64,000 bases of DNA from Adenophora triphylla var. japonica (taxonomy: Eukaryota; Streptophyta; Magnoliopsida; Asterales; Campanulaceae): positions 124,001-188,000 of the forward strand of contig JAFEMH010000520.1 of the NCBI GenBank assembly GCA_022495995.1. The letters run 5' to 3'. Within the stretch, counting starts at the first letter, position 1, and every line of letters starts with the position of its first letter. The notes below the pieces were generated by a model. It was not told where the DNA came from. It made no database searches and saw only the letters and a program-made list of their open reading frames with translations. The position numbers and the translations under genes were made by a program. This document shows, piece by piece, positions 51,937-62,305 of the stretch.

Positions 51937-53249
51937 TGGTAGGCTTTATCGCAACACCTACAAATTACTACAAGGACTCCTAATAATGTAGATAGTGAAA
52001 GTCCAGGATCGATCTCAGGGAACAGTATTGCTTACGAACTAGTCACACAAATGGGGGGTTTTTGTTTGTTGAATGATTAAAATCCTAAGACGGGAATTAA
52101 ATTCTAAGTTATAAATGATAATGTAAAAGAACACTTTGGACAAGCAAAATTATTCCCGTCTATCAGTCAATATCACCAGAATGATTCTTTCTTTCTTTCC
52201 CCTAATTACTTGATCACGAGATATAAAATCTCTATCTCTTCTTTGATAGTAGTTAATAGCGGCGACACGCTCAACTAAAAACCCTAATTAATAAATAAAA
52301 CCTAGCCGACACGATCAAGGTTCTAAATATAAATTGATGCAATTCTAAGAGATGAAGATCAAGGAATTAATCTATTGTTATTTCAAATAGATTTAAAGCC
52401 AATTTTACTTTAATCACCATTCAAGATGACACATACATGAATAACGAAGATGCTACAACGACAACCCTAGTCCGACACGATAAAAGGGAAATCTAGCAAT
52501 AATCAATTAAAAGGATTAAGGGATTGATCAATTTCTCAAAACCCTAGAAATTGATTTGAAATAAGAACAAGTAAAATTGCAATTAGGGAAATTAAAAAGA
52601 AAGTACCTAACCTCAATTGATGTTCAAGACGGTTCAAAAGTTACAAATCCAAAGCAATAGAGTTAAGCTTCCATGGATGTCTCAAGCTTTCTCTAGGGAA
52701 AAATAAGAACTAAAGATAACCCTAAAAGAAAAATTAAAAGAAGTTTATATACTCCTTTTAAAACTAAACCTAAAAACTAATAAAAATAAAACTAATTAGT
52801 AAAAGAAATAGGAATAGGGAAAAGAAATAATAAAATCAAATCCTCCTGCCTTGCCTTGATTAACCAAGAATAAATAGCCTCGGTCCGTACGTTATGTCAG
52901 GTCAACTGAAAAGCCTTGGTCCAAGCCCCATTCACTTCACACATTTGCCTTCCTTTGAACTCAATTAAATTTCATTAATTTGCTTTTCCAATTTGGTCTT
53001 TCAAGTTCCAAAAATTTCCTTCTGACCACTGAACTTTGTTGCTTTGTAGTTTGATCCCTGCACTTCTGATAAACTTCGAGGATCCTCATAAGATTACAAA
53101 AACATGTCTCAAAAATACCATGATCTCCCTACTACTTACCAATCCAACAAATACTCAAAATTACATCAAAACTACTCTAAGATACATTAAAATCAGAATA
53201 AAATGCTCAGAAAATTAAGGAAATACATATAGTAAAATCCGCCACATCA
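51937..53249 (-). repeat. LTR C (5' end of array in element orientation)
   Basis: 1313 bp, followed by the right ACCAT target duplication. Confidence 0.95.
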
Positions 53250-53254
53250 ACCAT

Positions 53255-54022
53255 CCAGAGAAATGCAGTGCATGCCAGCTTGGTAAGCAGTCCTCGTCGT
53301 CTTTCACCAGCAAAACCGCTCCATCAACTTCAAGATGCTTACAACTGCTTCACATAGATTTGTTTGGACCCGTAACCACTGCCAGCATTGGAGGAAATAG
53401 ATATACCTTAGTGGTGGTGGATGATTATTCAAGATATACGTGGGTTGAGATGATGATTTCCAAAGATGATTGCTATGATATTCTCACTGCACTTTTTAGA
53501 CGGCTCCAAACTAAAAAAGAAGACGACATCGTTAGTGTTCGATCAGATAATGGAACAGAATTTAAGAACAACGGTGTTGCTCAGTATTGTGATGACCATG
53601 GGATTGATCACAATTTCTCAACTGCTGGTGTTCCACAACAAAATGGGGTTGTGGAAAGAAAGAATAGGACATTGATTGAGGCTGGAAAGACAATGATATC
53701 TGAAGCGAAGCTACCTCAGTATTTTTGGGCTGAAGCAATCAACACAACATGCTTCACTCAGAACCGCTCCCTCATCAACAAAACCTATAACAAGACTCCC
53801 TATGAGCTTTGGCGAGGAAGAACCCCCAACATTGCATTCTTCAAGATCTTTGGCTGCAAATGTTTTATCCTCTACAACGGAAGAGAAAATAGAGGTAAAT
53901 TCGGAGCCAAGGCCGACGAAGGTATTTTTGTTGGGTATGCTAAACATTCAAAAGCTTTTCGTGTTTTCAATAAAACTAGTTTAAAAATAGTTGAGTCTGT
54001 CCATGTTACTTTCGATGAGCAT
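53255..54022 (+). pseudogene. pol: Copia-B integrase
   Basis: Resumes the GAG-pre-integrase domain interrupted at 45374 (HPEKCSACQLGKQ) and continues with the integrase core: LLHIDLFGPVTTASIGGNRY (first D), SVRSDNGTEFKNNGV (second D), PQQNGVVERKNRTLIEAGKT (E) and the C-terminal ELWRGRTPNIAFFKIFGCKC. D, D and E are all present. The frame is open to HVTFDEHC, where the Athila LTR begins; RT and RNase H are not in the window. Because both flanks are insertions, the protein cannot be made, although this stretch is well preserved. Confidence 0.9.
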
Positions 54023-54337
54023 TGTTGAGTGGATTTTATACATATCATTTTACCTATGTTTCCGGATGCTTTATATTGATTTTGATGTATTTAGATTAGT
54101 TTTTGATGTATTTGAGAGAAATTCTGTTATGTGAGGTTGTGTGAGAAAACAATGCATTTTGAGGGTAGTTTTGTCATTTTCTTTGTACTTGGGTGGAATC
54201 TCATGGAGCCGAAGAGTGCTAGTCAATTGTCAATGAAAAAGGGCAACAAAATGGCCAAGGTTCAAGCTCGGGGTCAAACAAAGTCAAGGGACGAAGGTCA
54301 GGTCAAGGCTGAGTCAAAGTTGGACAATTCTGCAAAG

Positions 54338-54589
54338 GGCACGAGTGGACAGAAAAGAGCACGAGTGAAGAAGATCATAGCACGAATGGAGCACGAATGG
54401 GAATAAGCACATCTCAAGGTCAAGCTGATCAGAACGAGTGGAGGGGCTTAGCACGACTCGTGAGCACGAGTGGGGTCAATGCACAATTCCAGCAACGCTG
54501 ATCAGAACGACTGGGACCATGGAGCACGACTCGTGGGAACGACTTGGATTGAAGGGCACAACTCGTGCCAATTACCACGACTCGTGCCC
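54338..54589. promoter_or_regulatory. CACGACTCGTG dyad array in Athila U3
   Basis: Full or partial copies of CACGA(C/G)TCGTG with centres at 54457, 54470, 54511, 54530, 54543, 54562 and 54581, spacings 13, 41, 19, 13, 19 and 19. Half copies (GCACGAGTGG, GCACGAATGG) lie at 54338-54402. The array ends about 95 bp before the TATA box. The core ACGACTCGT and the 19-bp step are shared with Copia-A. Confidence 0.7.
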
Positions 54590-54684
54590 AGGCGCGTATC
54601 ATGACATCAGCGAGGCGTATGGCACAGATTTGCAAGGATTTTGTTTCTTTATTTTCCTGGTTGATTTAGGACTTAAGTATGGAG

Positions 54685-54693
54685 TATATAAAC
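54685..54693 (+). promoter_or_regulatory. TATA box of Athila LTR
   Basis: TATATAAAC within GGAGTATATAAACTCCC, itself a dyad. It lies downstream of the motif array. Confidence 0.65.
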
Positions 54694-55535
54694 TCCCTTT
54701 AGAACAACTATTAGGGAGCTTGGAATTTATTTTCTTGCCTAGGTTTTGGAAGCATTGAAGGATTTCGGATTTTTAAGGTTTTTGCTATTTTCCTCAGGTT
54801 TGATGTATTGTTATTATTCATACTTTGTGATTGTTATCATGAATATGAGTAGCTAAATTCCCTCTTTCATGGATTGGATGTAGTAGTTGTCGAATCTCTA
54901 TGCTAGTACGATTTTAATTGATTCAAACTTTCTCGTTCATATTTGATGAAATATATATAATTTATTTGTTTGGTTTAGACTGTTGCACTAGCGTGGATAG
55001 TTTATTTAAAGTTCACTATTTCATCAATTAGGTTTGCTTGTTGACCTAGCGGAATACGAGGAAACCTAGATTCATTTATTTCTAAAGTGCTTAATGAATT
55101 TCTTGAGTGTTGTTTTGACCTAGCGAAATTTACAATACAACGGAAATATTAGGGTTGCAATCCGAACATCAAACGTCCCAACCCTTAGTCTAGCGAAAGA
55201 ATCTTTGAACGAGATTTTCATTTTTATTTAATAAATCTTAGCATAGAGAGGAGACAATTATGAAATCCAATCCGTGAATTCCTTTGATCTGATTAAATCC
55301 GTATTTCTTGCTTCCTTGTTTCCTTAAATTCATTAGTTTGATTTCTTGCATTAGTAATTTTAGTTAATAAACCAAATAAAAAACCCCTTTTTGTTACTTT
55401 CTGCATTAATTAAATCAACTTGTTAAAGCACACGAGTCTCTGTGGTTCGACCCTTACTTTTGTACGTTACTACTTCGGTGACTTGTACACTTGCAAGGTT
55501 TTATTACACAGTGGAATTTTCTCCATCAAGTTTTT

Positions 55536-55552
55536 TGCGCCGTTGCCGGGGA
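55536..55552 (+). other. Athila primer binding site (tRNA-Asp, one base deleted)
   Basis: TGCGCCGTTGCCGGGGA starts seven bases after the LTR end. It lacks one G of the canonical TGGCGCCGTTGCCGGGGA that the neighbouring tandem array keeps intact. Confidence 0.85.
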
Positions 55553-55627
55553 CTTGTTGTGATTTTTAACAAGTTTATTTAATCGGTGCATGTTTGGTCG
55601 CCGGTCATTGGATCCTAACTAGTTCCT

Positions 55628-57052
55628 TTGAACGACGAGCTAGACAAAGTTGAGAGAGGCATTCCCTCTATTCAAGAGTCAACTGATTCTGAAACTTCTG
55701 TCACCGGGACAGAGGAAGAATTAAGTGAGTTGGAAACTTCGTCCACCGAGGAAGAAGAAGAATTTAATTTTGTGATGGCGGACCAAGTCATGAATGCATT
55801 TGCTAGGCCAAGAGTCGACACATCGGTGTCGTGCATAGTGTTGCCCGATGCAGCACTAGCCTATGAAATCAAAGGCCAATATTTTAACATGATTCCTAAT
55901 TTTTATGGCCTAGCCGGTGAGGATGCATTAGCGTTTTTGAGAGAATTCATGTCTACCGTGAGTGGGTTCCCTATAAAGGAGGGTGTTACATCGGAGCACT
56001 TGAGACTGAAGTGCTTCCCATATGCATTGAAAGATAAAGCCAAAACTTGGCTATTGTTACTTCCTTCCAGTAGCATCACTACTTGGGATGCTTTACATGA
56101 TGCTTTTCTTACTAAGTTTTACCCTTATGATGCATTGACAATTTTTAGGGTGAAAATTATGGGATTTGCACAGGAACCTGGGGAAGCCTTCCACGAGGCA
56201 TGGGATAGATTTAGGATGCTACAAATTCAATGTCCTCATCATAATTTTCCTGCTTCTATGCTGCATCAAACATTTTATGGGGCTTTATCCCCTGAATACC
56301 AATCCATGGTTGATAATGCAGCAGGAGGTAGTTTGGGTACCAAGACTGTACAACAATGCCAGGAACTGTTTGAGATGTTGAGTGCTAATTCTCAACAAAA
56401 GGGTTCTAGGGGGACAACAAGGGGAGTGAATGAGGTAGGGCTAAGCAATGAGCTTGCTAAGCAAATTGCATTGTTAAACCAAAGATTTGATAAATTAGCT
56501 TTGCAAAATGCTTCTTCTTCTTCTATGCCTTCTACTGCTTATCTTGTGTATGATAGCTGTGTTACATGTGGATCTAAATCTCATGACTATAACTCATGTC
56601 CCTCTACTAGTCCCTTTAGCTATGAAACTGAGCAGGTACAGGTGATGCAAGGATTTGGTCAACGGTTCCCACCAAACAACAATCAGTTTGGGAACAATTA
56701 CAATCAAGGATGGCAAGCAGGGCCGAGACATCCCAATCTATCATGGGGTGGAAATCAACAGCCGAATAAACCTCTCCATCCCCAACTACCACCGCAGGGG
56801 CCTTACGAAAGGAAAAGAGAGCCTTGGGAAGAGGCGATGGATCGGATGAGAGCGGAGAAACTCCAAGAGAGGGCAGAACAGCAGCAAGGAAACAACAATC
56901 AAGCTGCTGCAATGAAAAAGTTGGAGACCCAAATGGGTCAATTGGCGGAGGCATTACAGGGACGACAGCCGGGTACATTCCCTAGCCAAGGGGAGCAAGC
57001 GAAGGCCATCATCACCCTACGTAGTGGCAAACAAGTAGAAAAAGCCAGGTAA
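55628..57052 (+). CDS. gag: Athila gag
   Basis: 474 codons open from a TTG (55628); the first in-frame ATG is residue 50 (55775). A short ATG frame at 55590 (MFGRRSLDPN, then TAG) looks like the original gag N-terminus in another frame. Domains: acidic N-terminus, Retrotrans_gag core (LRLKCFPYALKDKAKTWLLL, ITTWDALHDAFLTKFYP), LHQTFYGALSPEYQSMVDNA, a variant zinc knuckle CVTCGSKSHDYNSCPS (CX2CX4HX4C), a Q/N/G/P-rich stretch and ITLRSGKQVEKAR at the end. Gag forms the particle and binds RNA. It stops at 57050, and pol continues in the minus-one frame. Confidence 0.85.
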   Translation: MNDELDKVERGIPSIQESTDSETSVTGTEEELSELETSSTEEEEEFNFVMADQVMNAFARPRVDTSVSCIVLPDAALAYEIKGQYFNMIPNFYGLAGEDALAFLREFMSTVSGFPIKEGVTSEHLRLKCFPYALKDKAKTWLLLLPSSSITTWDALHDAFLTKFYPYDALTIFRVKIMGFAQEPGEAFHEAWDRFRMLQIQCPHHNFPASMLHQTFYGALSPEYQSMVDNAAGGSLGTKTVQQCQELFEMLSANSQQKGSRGTTRGVNEVGLSNELAKQIALLNQRFDKLALQNASSSSMPSTAYLVYDSCVTCGSKSHDYNSCPSTSPFSYETEQVQVMQGFGQRFPPNNNQFGNNYNQGWQAGPRHPNLSWGGNQQPNKPLHPQLPPQGPYERKREPWEEAMDRMRAEKLQERAEQQQGNNNQAAAMKKLETQMGQLAEALQGRQPGTFPSQGEQAKAIITLRSGKQVEKAR

Positions 57053-60000
57053 TCTCTCCTTCTTCTCCTCCTACACCCCCTGTCGTTGACTCTCCTGTTG
57101 TGGAACACCCGAATGTGGAAAATGTGATTGTTGAGAATGTTGTGTCTGAGGATGAGGGTACTAATGGATTGGGGCAAAATGTGAATGTAGAAAAGTCCAA
57201 CCCCAAGCCATATGTGCCCCCTGTTCCTTTCCCTGGTAGATTTTTTAGGAAAAAACTTGATCACCAAATGAAAGAATTGATTGACATGTTTTCAAAAGTT
57301 AATATAAATTTGCCTTTGTTAAATGTGATCAAGAATGTTCCTGCGTATGCCAAATTCTTCAAGGAAATTAATTCCAAGAAAATTCAGTATGGGAAAGATG
57401 ATAAATTGGTGTTGGGTGAGAATGCGAGCGCTGTAGTCAAACATAGTCTTCCACCGAAAATGAAAGACCCCGGGAGTTTCCTAATTTCCATTACTTTGGG
57501 GGATTCTCACACGGTGAGAGCTATGCTTGATCTTGGGGCAAGCATTAATCTGTTGCCTTATTACATGTATCTTGAGTTGGGTTTACCTGAGCTAAAACCC
57601 ACTATGATGGCCCTACAACTCGCCGATCGGTCCATCAAAAGACCATTGGGCATCGTAGAGGATGTTTTAGTTCAGGTCGGGTCATTGATCATTCCTGTGG
57701 ATTTTGTGGTTTTAGAGATGCCTCGCGGTGAGGGTAGTCGCCGTGATTCACCCATTTTGCTTGGGATACCATTCATGGCAACGACCAACACCGTAATCAA
57801 TGTTGCTAGTGGCACTCTCTCCATGACTGTCGCAAATGAAAAAATTGAAATAAATGTTTTTGAGGTAATGAAAAATGCGGTAGGTCATGATGAGTCTTGC
57901 ATGTTTGTAGATGAGGTTGATGATTGTGTGCGTGAAATGTCATGGCATGAGAGAGATTGTGAGAAGTTAGAGTCATTAATTTCAATGGGCGGTGAGAAAC
58001 CTAGGGATAATGCGGATGCTCAACTGATGGCTGTGGATAAGGCCGACGAGCACCATCTTAGTGATGGCCCGTTTCACCCCCTAGGCCACTTCAATGAGAA
58101 GTTGGCGCCCTCTATAATGATTCCCCCAGTCCTTGAGTTGAAAACTCTCCCGTCAAATTTAAAATATGCATTTTTAGGAGAGGGAGAAACATTACCTGTT
58201 ATAATTGCATCTGATTTGTCCACGGACCAAGAGGCCCAATTGATTGCTGTTTTGTGTGAATATAAAGAGGTCATTGGGTGGACATTAAAGGACATTAAGG
58301 GAATTAGTCCCACGATGTGCATGCACATAATTCATCTCTTGGATGGTGCTAAACCGTCTAGGGAGAGACAAAGGAGGCTGAATCCTCACATGGAGGAAGC
58401 CGTGAGAAAAGAGGTCCTTAAATTGCTAAATGCGGGTATTATTTACCCGATGGCTAAAAGTGAATGGGTAAGCCTGGTACAAGTTGTACCAAAAAGATCG
58501 GGCATCACTGTAGTTCAGAATGAGAAAGGAGAGGATGTGCCCATGAGAGAAGTGATCGGTCTTAGGATGTGTATTGACTTGAGAAAACTAAATGCTGCAA
58601 CTAAGAAAGATCATTTTCCTTTACCTTTTATTGATCAAATGCTAGAGAGGTTGGCCGGTCATTCTTACTATTGTTTTCTTGATGGCTTTTCGGGGTATAA
58701 TTAGATTGCCATAGCCCCAGAAGACCAGTCCAAGACCACCTTCACATGCCCTTTTGGAACATACGCATTTAGGAGGATGCCTTTCGGGCTTTGCAATGCA
58801 CCTGCGACATTTCAAAGGTGTATGACCTCCATTTTTTCTGATATGATTGAAAGGTGTGTCGAGGTCTTTATGGATGATTTTTCTGTGGTAGGAGATAGTT
58901 TTGATGATTGTTTAAAGAATTTGGCAGCTGTTTTGAAAAGATGTTGTGAAACCAACCTGACGTTAAGTTGGGAAAAGTGCCATTTTCTTGTAAAACACGG
59001 GATTGTTTTGGGTCACATTGTGTCAAGTAAGGGGATTGAGGTCGATAGGGCTAAAATTGATGTGATTGCTAAATTACCTCCCCCAAATTCAGTCAAGGGT
59101 GTGCGAAGTTTCCTAGGGCATGCGGGTTTCTATAGGCGATTTATAAATGATTTTTCAAAAATTTGTAAGCCTTTATGTAATCTGCTTGCCAAGGATACGG
59201 AGTTCATTTTTGACCAAGAGTGTGTTGAGGCTTTCAATTTGCTTAAAGAAAAGTTGACGTGTGCCCCCATTCTTTCTAGTCCCAATTGGTCTCACCCTTT
59301 TGAGATCATGTGTGATGCCTCAGACTTTGCTATTGGGGCTGTTTTGGGACAAAGGATTGACAAATTACCTTCCGTCATCCATTATGAAAGTAGAACACTT
59401 AATGATGCACAACTGAATTATACCACAACTGAAAAAGAATTTCTAGCTGTTGTGTTTGCATTGGAAAAGTTTCGTTCTTACTTGCTTGGGTCAAAGGTGA
59501 TAATTTATTCTGACCATGCTGCATTGAAACATTTGTTGAATAAGAAAGATGCTAAACCTCGGTTGTTGAGGTGGATGCTATTGTTACAAGAATTTGATGT
59601 TGAGATCCGTGACAAAAAGGGGAGTGAGAATGTGGTAGCGGATCATTTATCGAGGCTTGAGGACTATTCGTATCTTAATATCGAGGAGAGTGTGATTCCG
59701 ATTAATGAAAATTTTCCGGATGAACAACTTCTTGCCATACATGTCCAAGAGCCGTGGTATGCAGATTTTGTCAATTACTTGGTGTCCAATATGATCCCAC
59801 CACAGTTCACCTATGACCAAAAACGTAAGTTTAGGTCCGATGTGAAACACTATATTTGGGATGATCCTTATTTGTGGAAAATTTGCCCGGACAAAATTGT
59901 GAGGAGATGTGTCCCGGACCACGAGCAAAGTAGTGTGTTGAGATTTTGTCATGAACTCCAATGTGGGGGTCATTTTAGTGGCCAAAAGACCGCTAGGAAA

Positions 60001-61053
60001 GTGCTTCAATCGGGTCTTTATTGGCCCACTTTGTTCAAAGATGCTCAAGCGTTTTGCATTAGGTGTGATAGATGTCAACGGTCCGGGAATATAGGAAAGA
60101 GAGATGAGATGCCTTTACAACATAATTTGATAGTTGATATTTTTGATGTTTGGGGCATTGATTTTATGGGCCCATTCCCCCCGTCCCATGGTTTTCTATA
60201 TATACTTGTAGCAGTTGATTATGTTTCAAAGTGGGTGGAGGCAATTCCCGCCCGCACAAATGATGCTAATGTTGTTTGCAAGTTTGTTTGTGAGAATATT
60301 TTCAGCAGGTATGGCATGCCACGAGCAATCATTAGTGATCAAGGGACGCATTTCACGAACCGGATGTTCAATCGGTTGTTGAAAAAGTATGGGGTAGTTC
60401 ACAAATTAGCCACGGCCTATCATCCTCAAACTTCGGGCCAAGTAGAGGTGAGTAATCGCCAAATCAAAGGGGTGCTTGAGAAAACAGTGCGCCCGAATCG
60501 CAAGGATTGGTCTCGGAAATTGTGTGACGCATTGTGGACATATCGGACAGCATACAAGACCCCTATTGGCATGAGTCCGTATCGTATTGTTTATGGAAAG
60601 GAGTGCCACCTCCCGGTTGAATTGGAACATAGAGCTTATTGGGCCACCAAAGAGCTCAACATGGATTTGGCTCTGGCAGGAGAAAAGAGGTTGCTTGATT
60701 TGGATGAGCTTGAAGAACTTCGACAAGACAGTTATGAGAGTGCAAAACTGTATAAAGAGAGGACCAAACGATACCATGACAAAAATTTGAAGCCCAAGTT
60801 CATAAGACCGGGTATGAAAGTCCTTCTCTTCAACTCTCGTTTAAAGCTCTTTCCGGGCAAGTTAAGTTCTAGATGGTCGGGTCCATATGAGGTAGTGCAT
60901 GTGTATTCGCACGGAGCAGTTGAGCTCAAAGATTTAAAAGATGGCACAGTGTTTAAAGTAAATGGTCACCGAGTAAAACTGTATTATGAAGGGGTGTCCA
61001 TTTTGGAGGATATCTATGTGGTTGATTTGGTGGACCCGGAGGTGGCTACTTAA
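57053..61053 (+). pseudogene. pol: Athila pol: protease, RT, RNase H, integrase (one TAG)
   Basis: One frame from the gag end to 61053, interrupted once, at a TAG (58702-58704) inside FSGYN...IAIAPEDQ where glutamine is expected. Order: protease AMLDLGASINLLPYYMY (about 57525); RT with EVLKLLNAGIIYPMAKSEWV, RMCIDLRKLNAA and active site FMDD (58867-58878); RNase [17 protein letters not shown] and [20 protein letters not shown]; integrase zinc domain ([16 protein letters not shown]) and core [36 protein letters not shown]-terminal FRPGM-like region ([32 protein letters not shown]). All catalytic residues seem present. Gag-pol shift is minus one near a run of five A; it may be a mutation or a slip site. 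Confidence 0.9.
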
Positions 61054-61102
61054 TTCCTTTGGAGGCATAACGTCGAGCTTAACGACTATAACCAAAGCGC
61101 TG

Positions 61103-61463
61103 ATTGGGAGGCAACCCAATGGAGGTAACATTTACTGTTTTTCGTATTTTCGTATTAGTCTCTTCATCGTTGCATTTGGATTCTGTTGTGTCTTTCTTGG
61201 TTTATGCCATGAGGACATAGCATGATTTAAGTGTGGGGGTGGTGGTATTTATTTATAAAAAAAAAAAAATTCGTTACTTTTGGGTCTTTTATTTCGTAAA
61301 TGTGTCGAACTACGGTGACCTGAGCCTATTTTTGTGGGTAGTCCGCCCACATTAATGGGGACGTAGGCAACGAAAGTGCGGTCAAAATGTGTGTCAAAGT
61401 TTGACATGCAATGTGTCTAGCCAAAGACATTAAAAAAAGGGTGGCTCACCGGGAGACAACCCG
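61103..61463 (+). other. series of small hairpins between pol and ORF3
   Basis: ATTGGG-AGGCAA-CCCAAT (61103-61120), TGTGGG-TAGTCCG-CCCACA (61333-61351) and CGGG-AGACAA-CCCG (61450-61463). The first and third share the loop AGRCAA with different, self-consistent stems. A purine tract GATTTAAGTGTGGGGG (61224-61239) lies between them. Confidence 0.6.
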
Positions 61464-61605
61464 AATTTGTATTTGTTTTTGTGTATTAAACTGGTGCTAC
61501 TGAAGGGTATTTTCTTTGTTTAATGATGTGCAAGAAAATGTGCGTGGAGGAGCAAAAATCTTGGGCCTAAAAAAAAAATAAAAAAATTTGAGAATTGGCC
61601 CAGGC

Positions 61606-61743
61606 AGAGCACGACTCGTGCTCATGAGCACGAGTGGGAGAGAAGGCTCGTTTCAATCAGAACGATTGGGGGACTTGGGCACGAGTCGTGGGCACGAATG
61701 GTTCAAAGGGCACGACTCGTGCTAAATGGCACGACTCGTGCCA
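61606..61743. promoter_or_regulatory. CACGACTCGTG dyad array upstream of ORF3
   Basis: Centres at 61615, 61634, 61666, 61685, 61698, 61716 and 61735: spacings 19, 32, 19, 13, 18 and 19, the same steps as in the LTR array of this element. It is followed by a pyrimidine-rich leader (61790-61940) and, 560 bp on, by the ORF3 ATG. Inference: an internal promoter or enhancer for ORF3. No TATA box is visible between. Confidence 0.6.
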
Positions 61744-62305
61744 AAATTAAAATTGCACCATCAGTTTTCCTACTACCCTTCAGTCGTGCCCCTCCCTTTA
61801 CAAATTCCAGCCGCCCCCTTTCTCTCTCTACCCTAAATTCGAAAACCCTTCTTTTCCCTCTCTAAAATCCTCCATTAATCCCTAAAATCTCTACCCCTAA
61901 CCCACAAAATCTTCTTCTCCACCCCATTTTAGCCCTCTAAACCGAAAATCTTACCCCCAAATCCTTCCTTTTTGGTGATTTCTTTGAAGAAAAATTTGAA
62001 CTTTGAAGGGTGAAGTGGGTTTGTTGATTGCTTGGTGTGGAGTGCGTATTGGAGCAGATCTCTTTGAGGTGGTGTGACATTGGTTTTTTTTTTCTTCCCC
62101 GACCATCCTCTTAGTTCCGGTAAATTTTCCGGCGAACTCTCCGGCCATTTTTCCGGTGACTTCAACTGTAGAGGTAAATCTTGTTTCCGTTTCCTCCGTC
62201 AATTTTAAGTTGTGTTGGTTGTTGATTGGTGGTAGTGGAGGAAGGTTGGATTGTTTGGGATTATTATTTGTTGCAAATTTTTGTGTTGATTTTATTGATT
62301 GAATC

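Larger units (their letters stand above)
45379..53249 (-). mobile_element. tandem LTR-internal-LTR-internal-LTR array of a non-autonomous retrotransposon
   Basis: Three LTRs and two internal regions with an exact repeat period of 3279 bp, flanked by the 5-bp duplication ACCAT (45374-45378, 53250-53254). On the minus strand each internal region has a tRNA-Asp primer site next to the LTR, a single ORF of about 355-370 codons and a polypurine tract (TAAGCGTGGGGGAATT, 46692-46707 and 49972-49987) before the next LTR. No protease, RT or integrase is present. Known: such arrays arise by unequal recombination between LTRs of sister copies. One outer target duplication shows a single original insertion. 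Confidence 0.95.
42854..54022 (+). mobile_element. Copia-B LTR retrotransposon (5' part; split and cut by later insertions)
   Basis: The 5' LTR (42854-44297), tRNA-Met primer site, gag-protease (44368-45373) and, after a 7.9-kb insertion, integrase (53255-54022) are colinear. The Athila-type element starting near 54023 interrupts it before RT, so the 3' half must lie beyond the window or be lost. A related LTR fragment is inverted in Copia-A. Confidence 0.88.
54023..55528 (+). repeat. Athila 5' LTR
   Basis: About 1506 bp, TGTTGAGTGG to TTCTCCATCA. The start could be 54026 instead, since the 3' LTR and target duplication are not visible. The 3' third resembles the solo LTR at 5159-6571. Confidence 0.78.
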
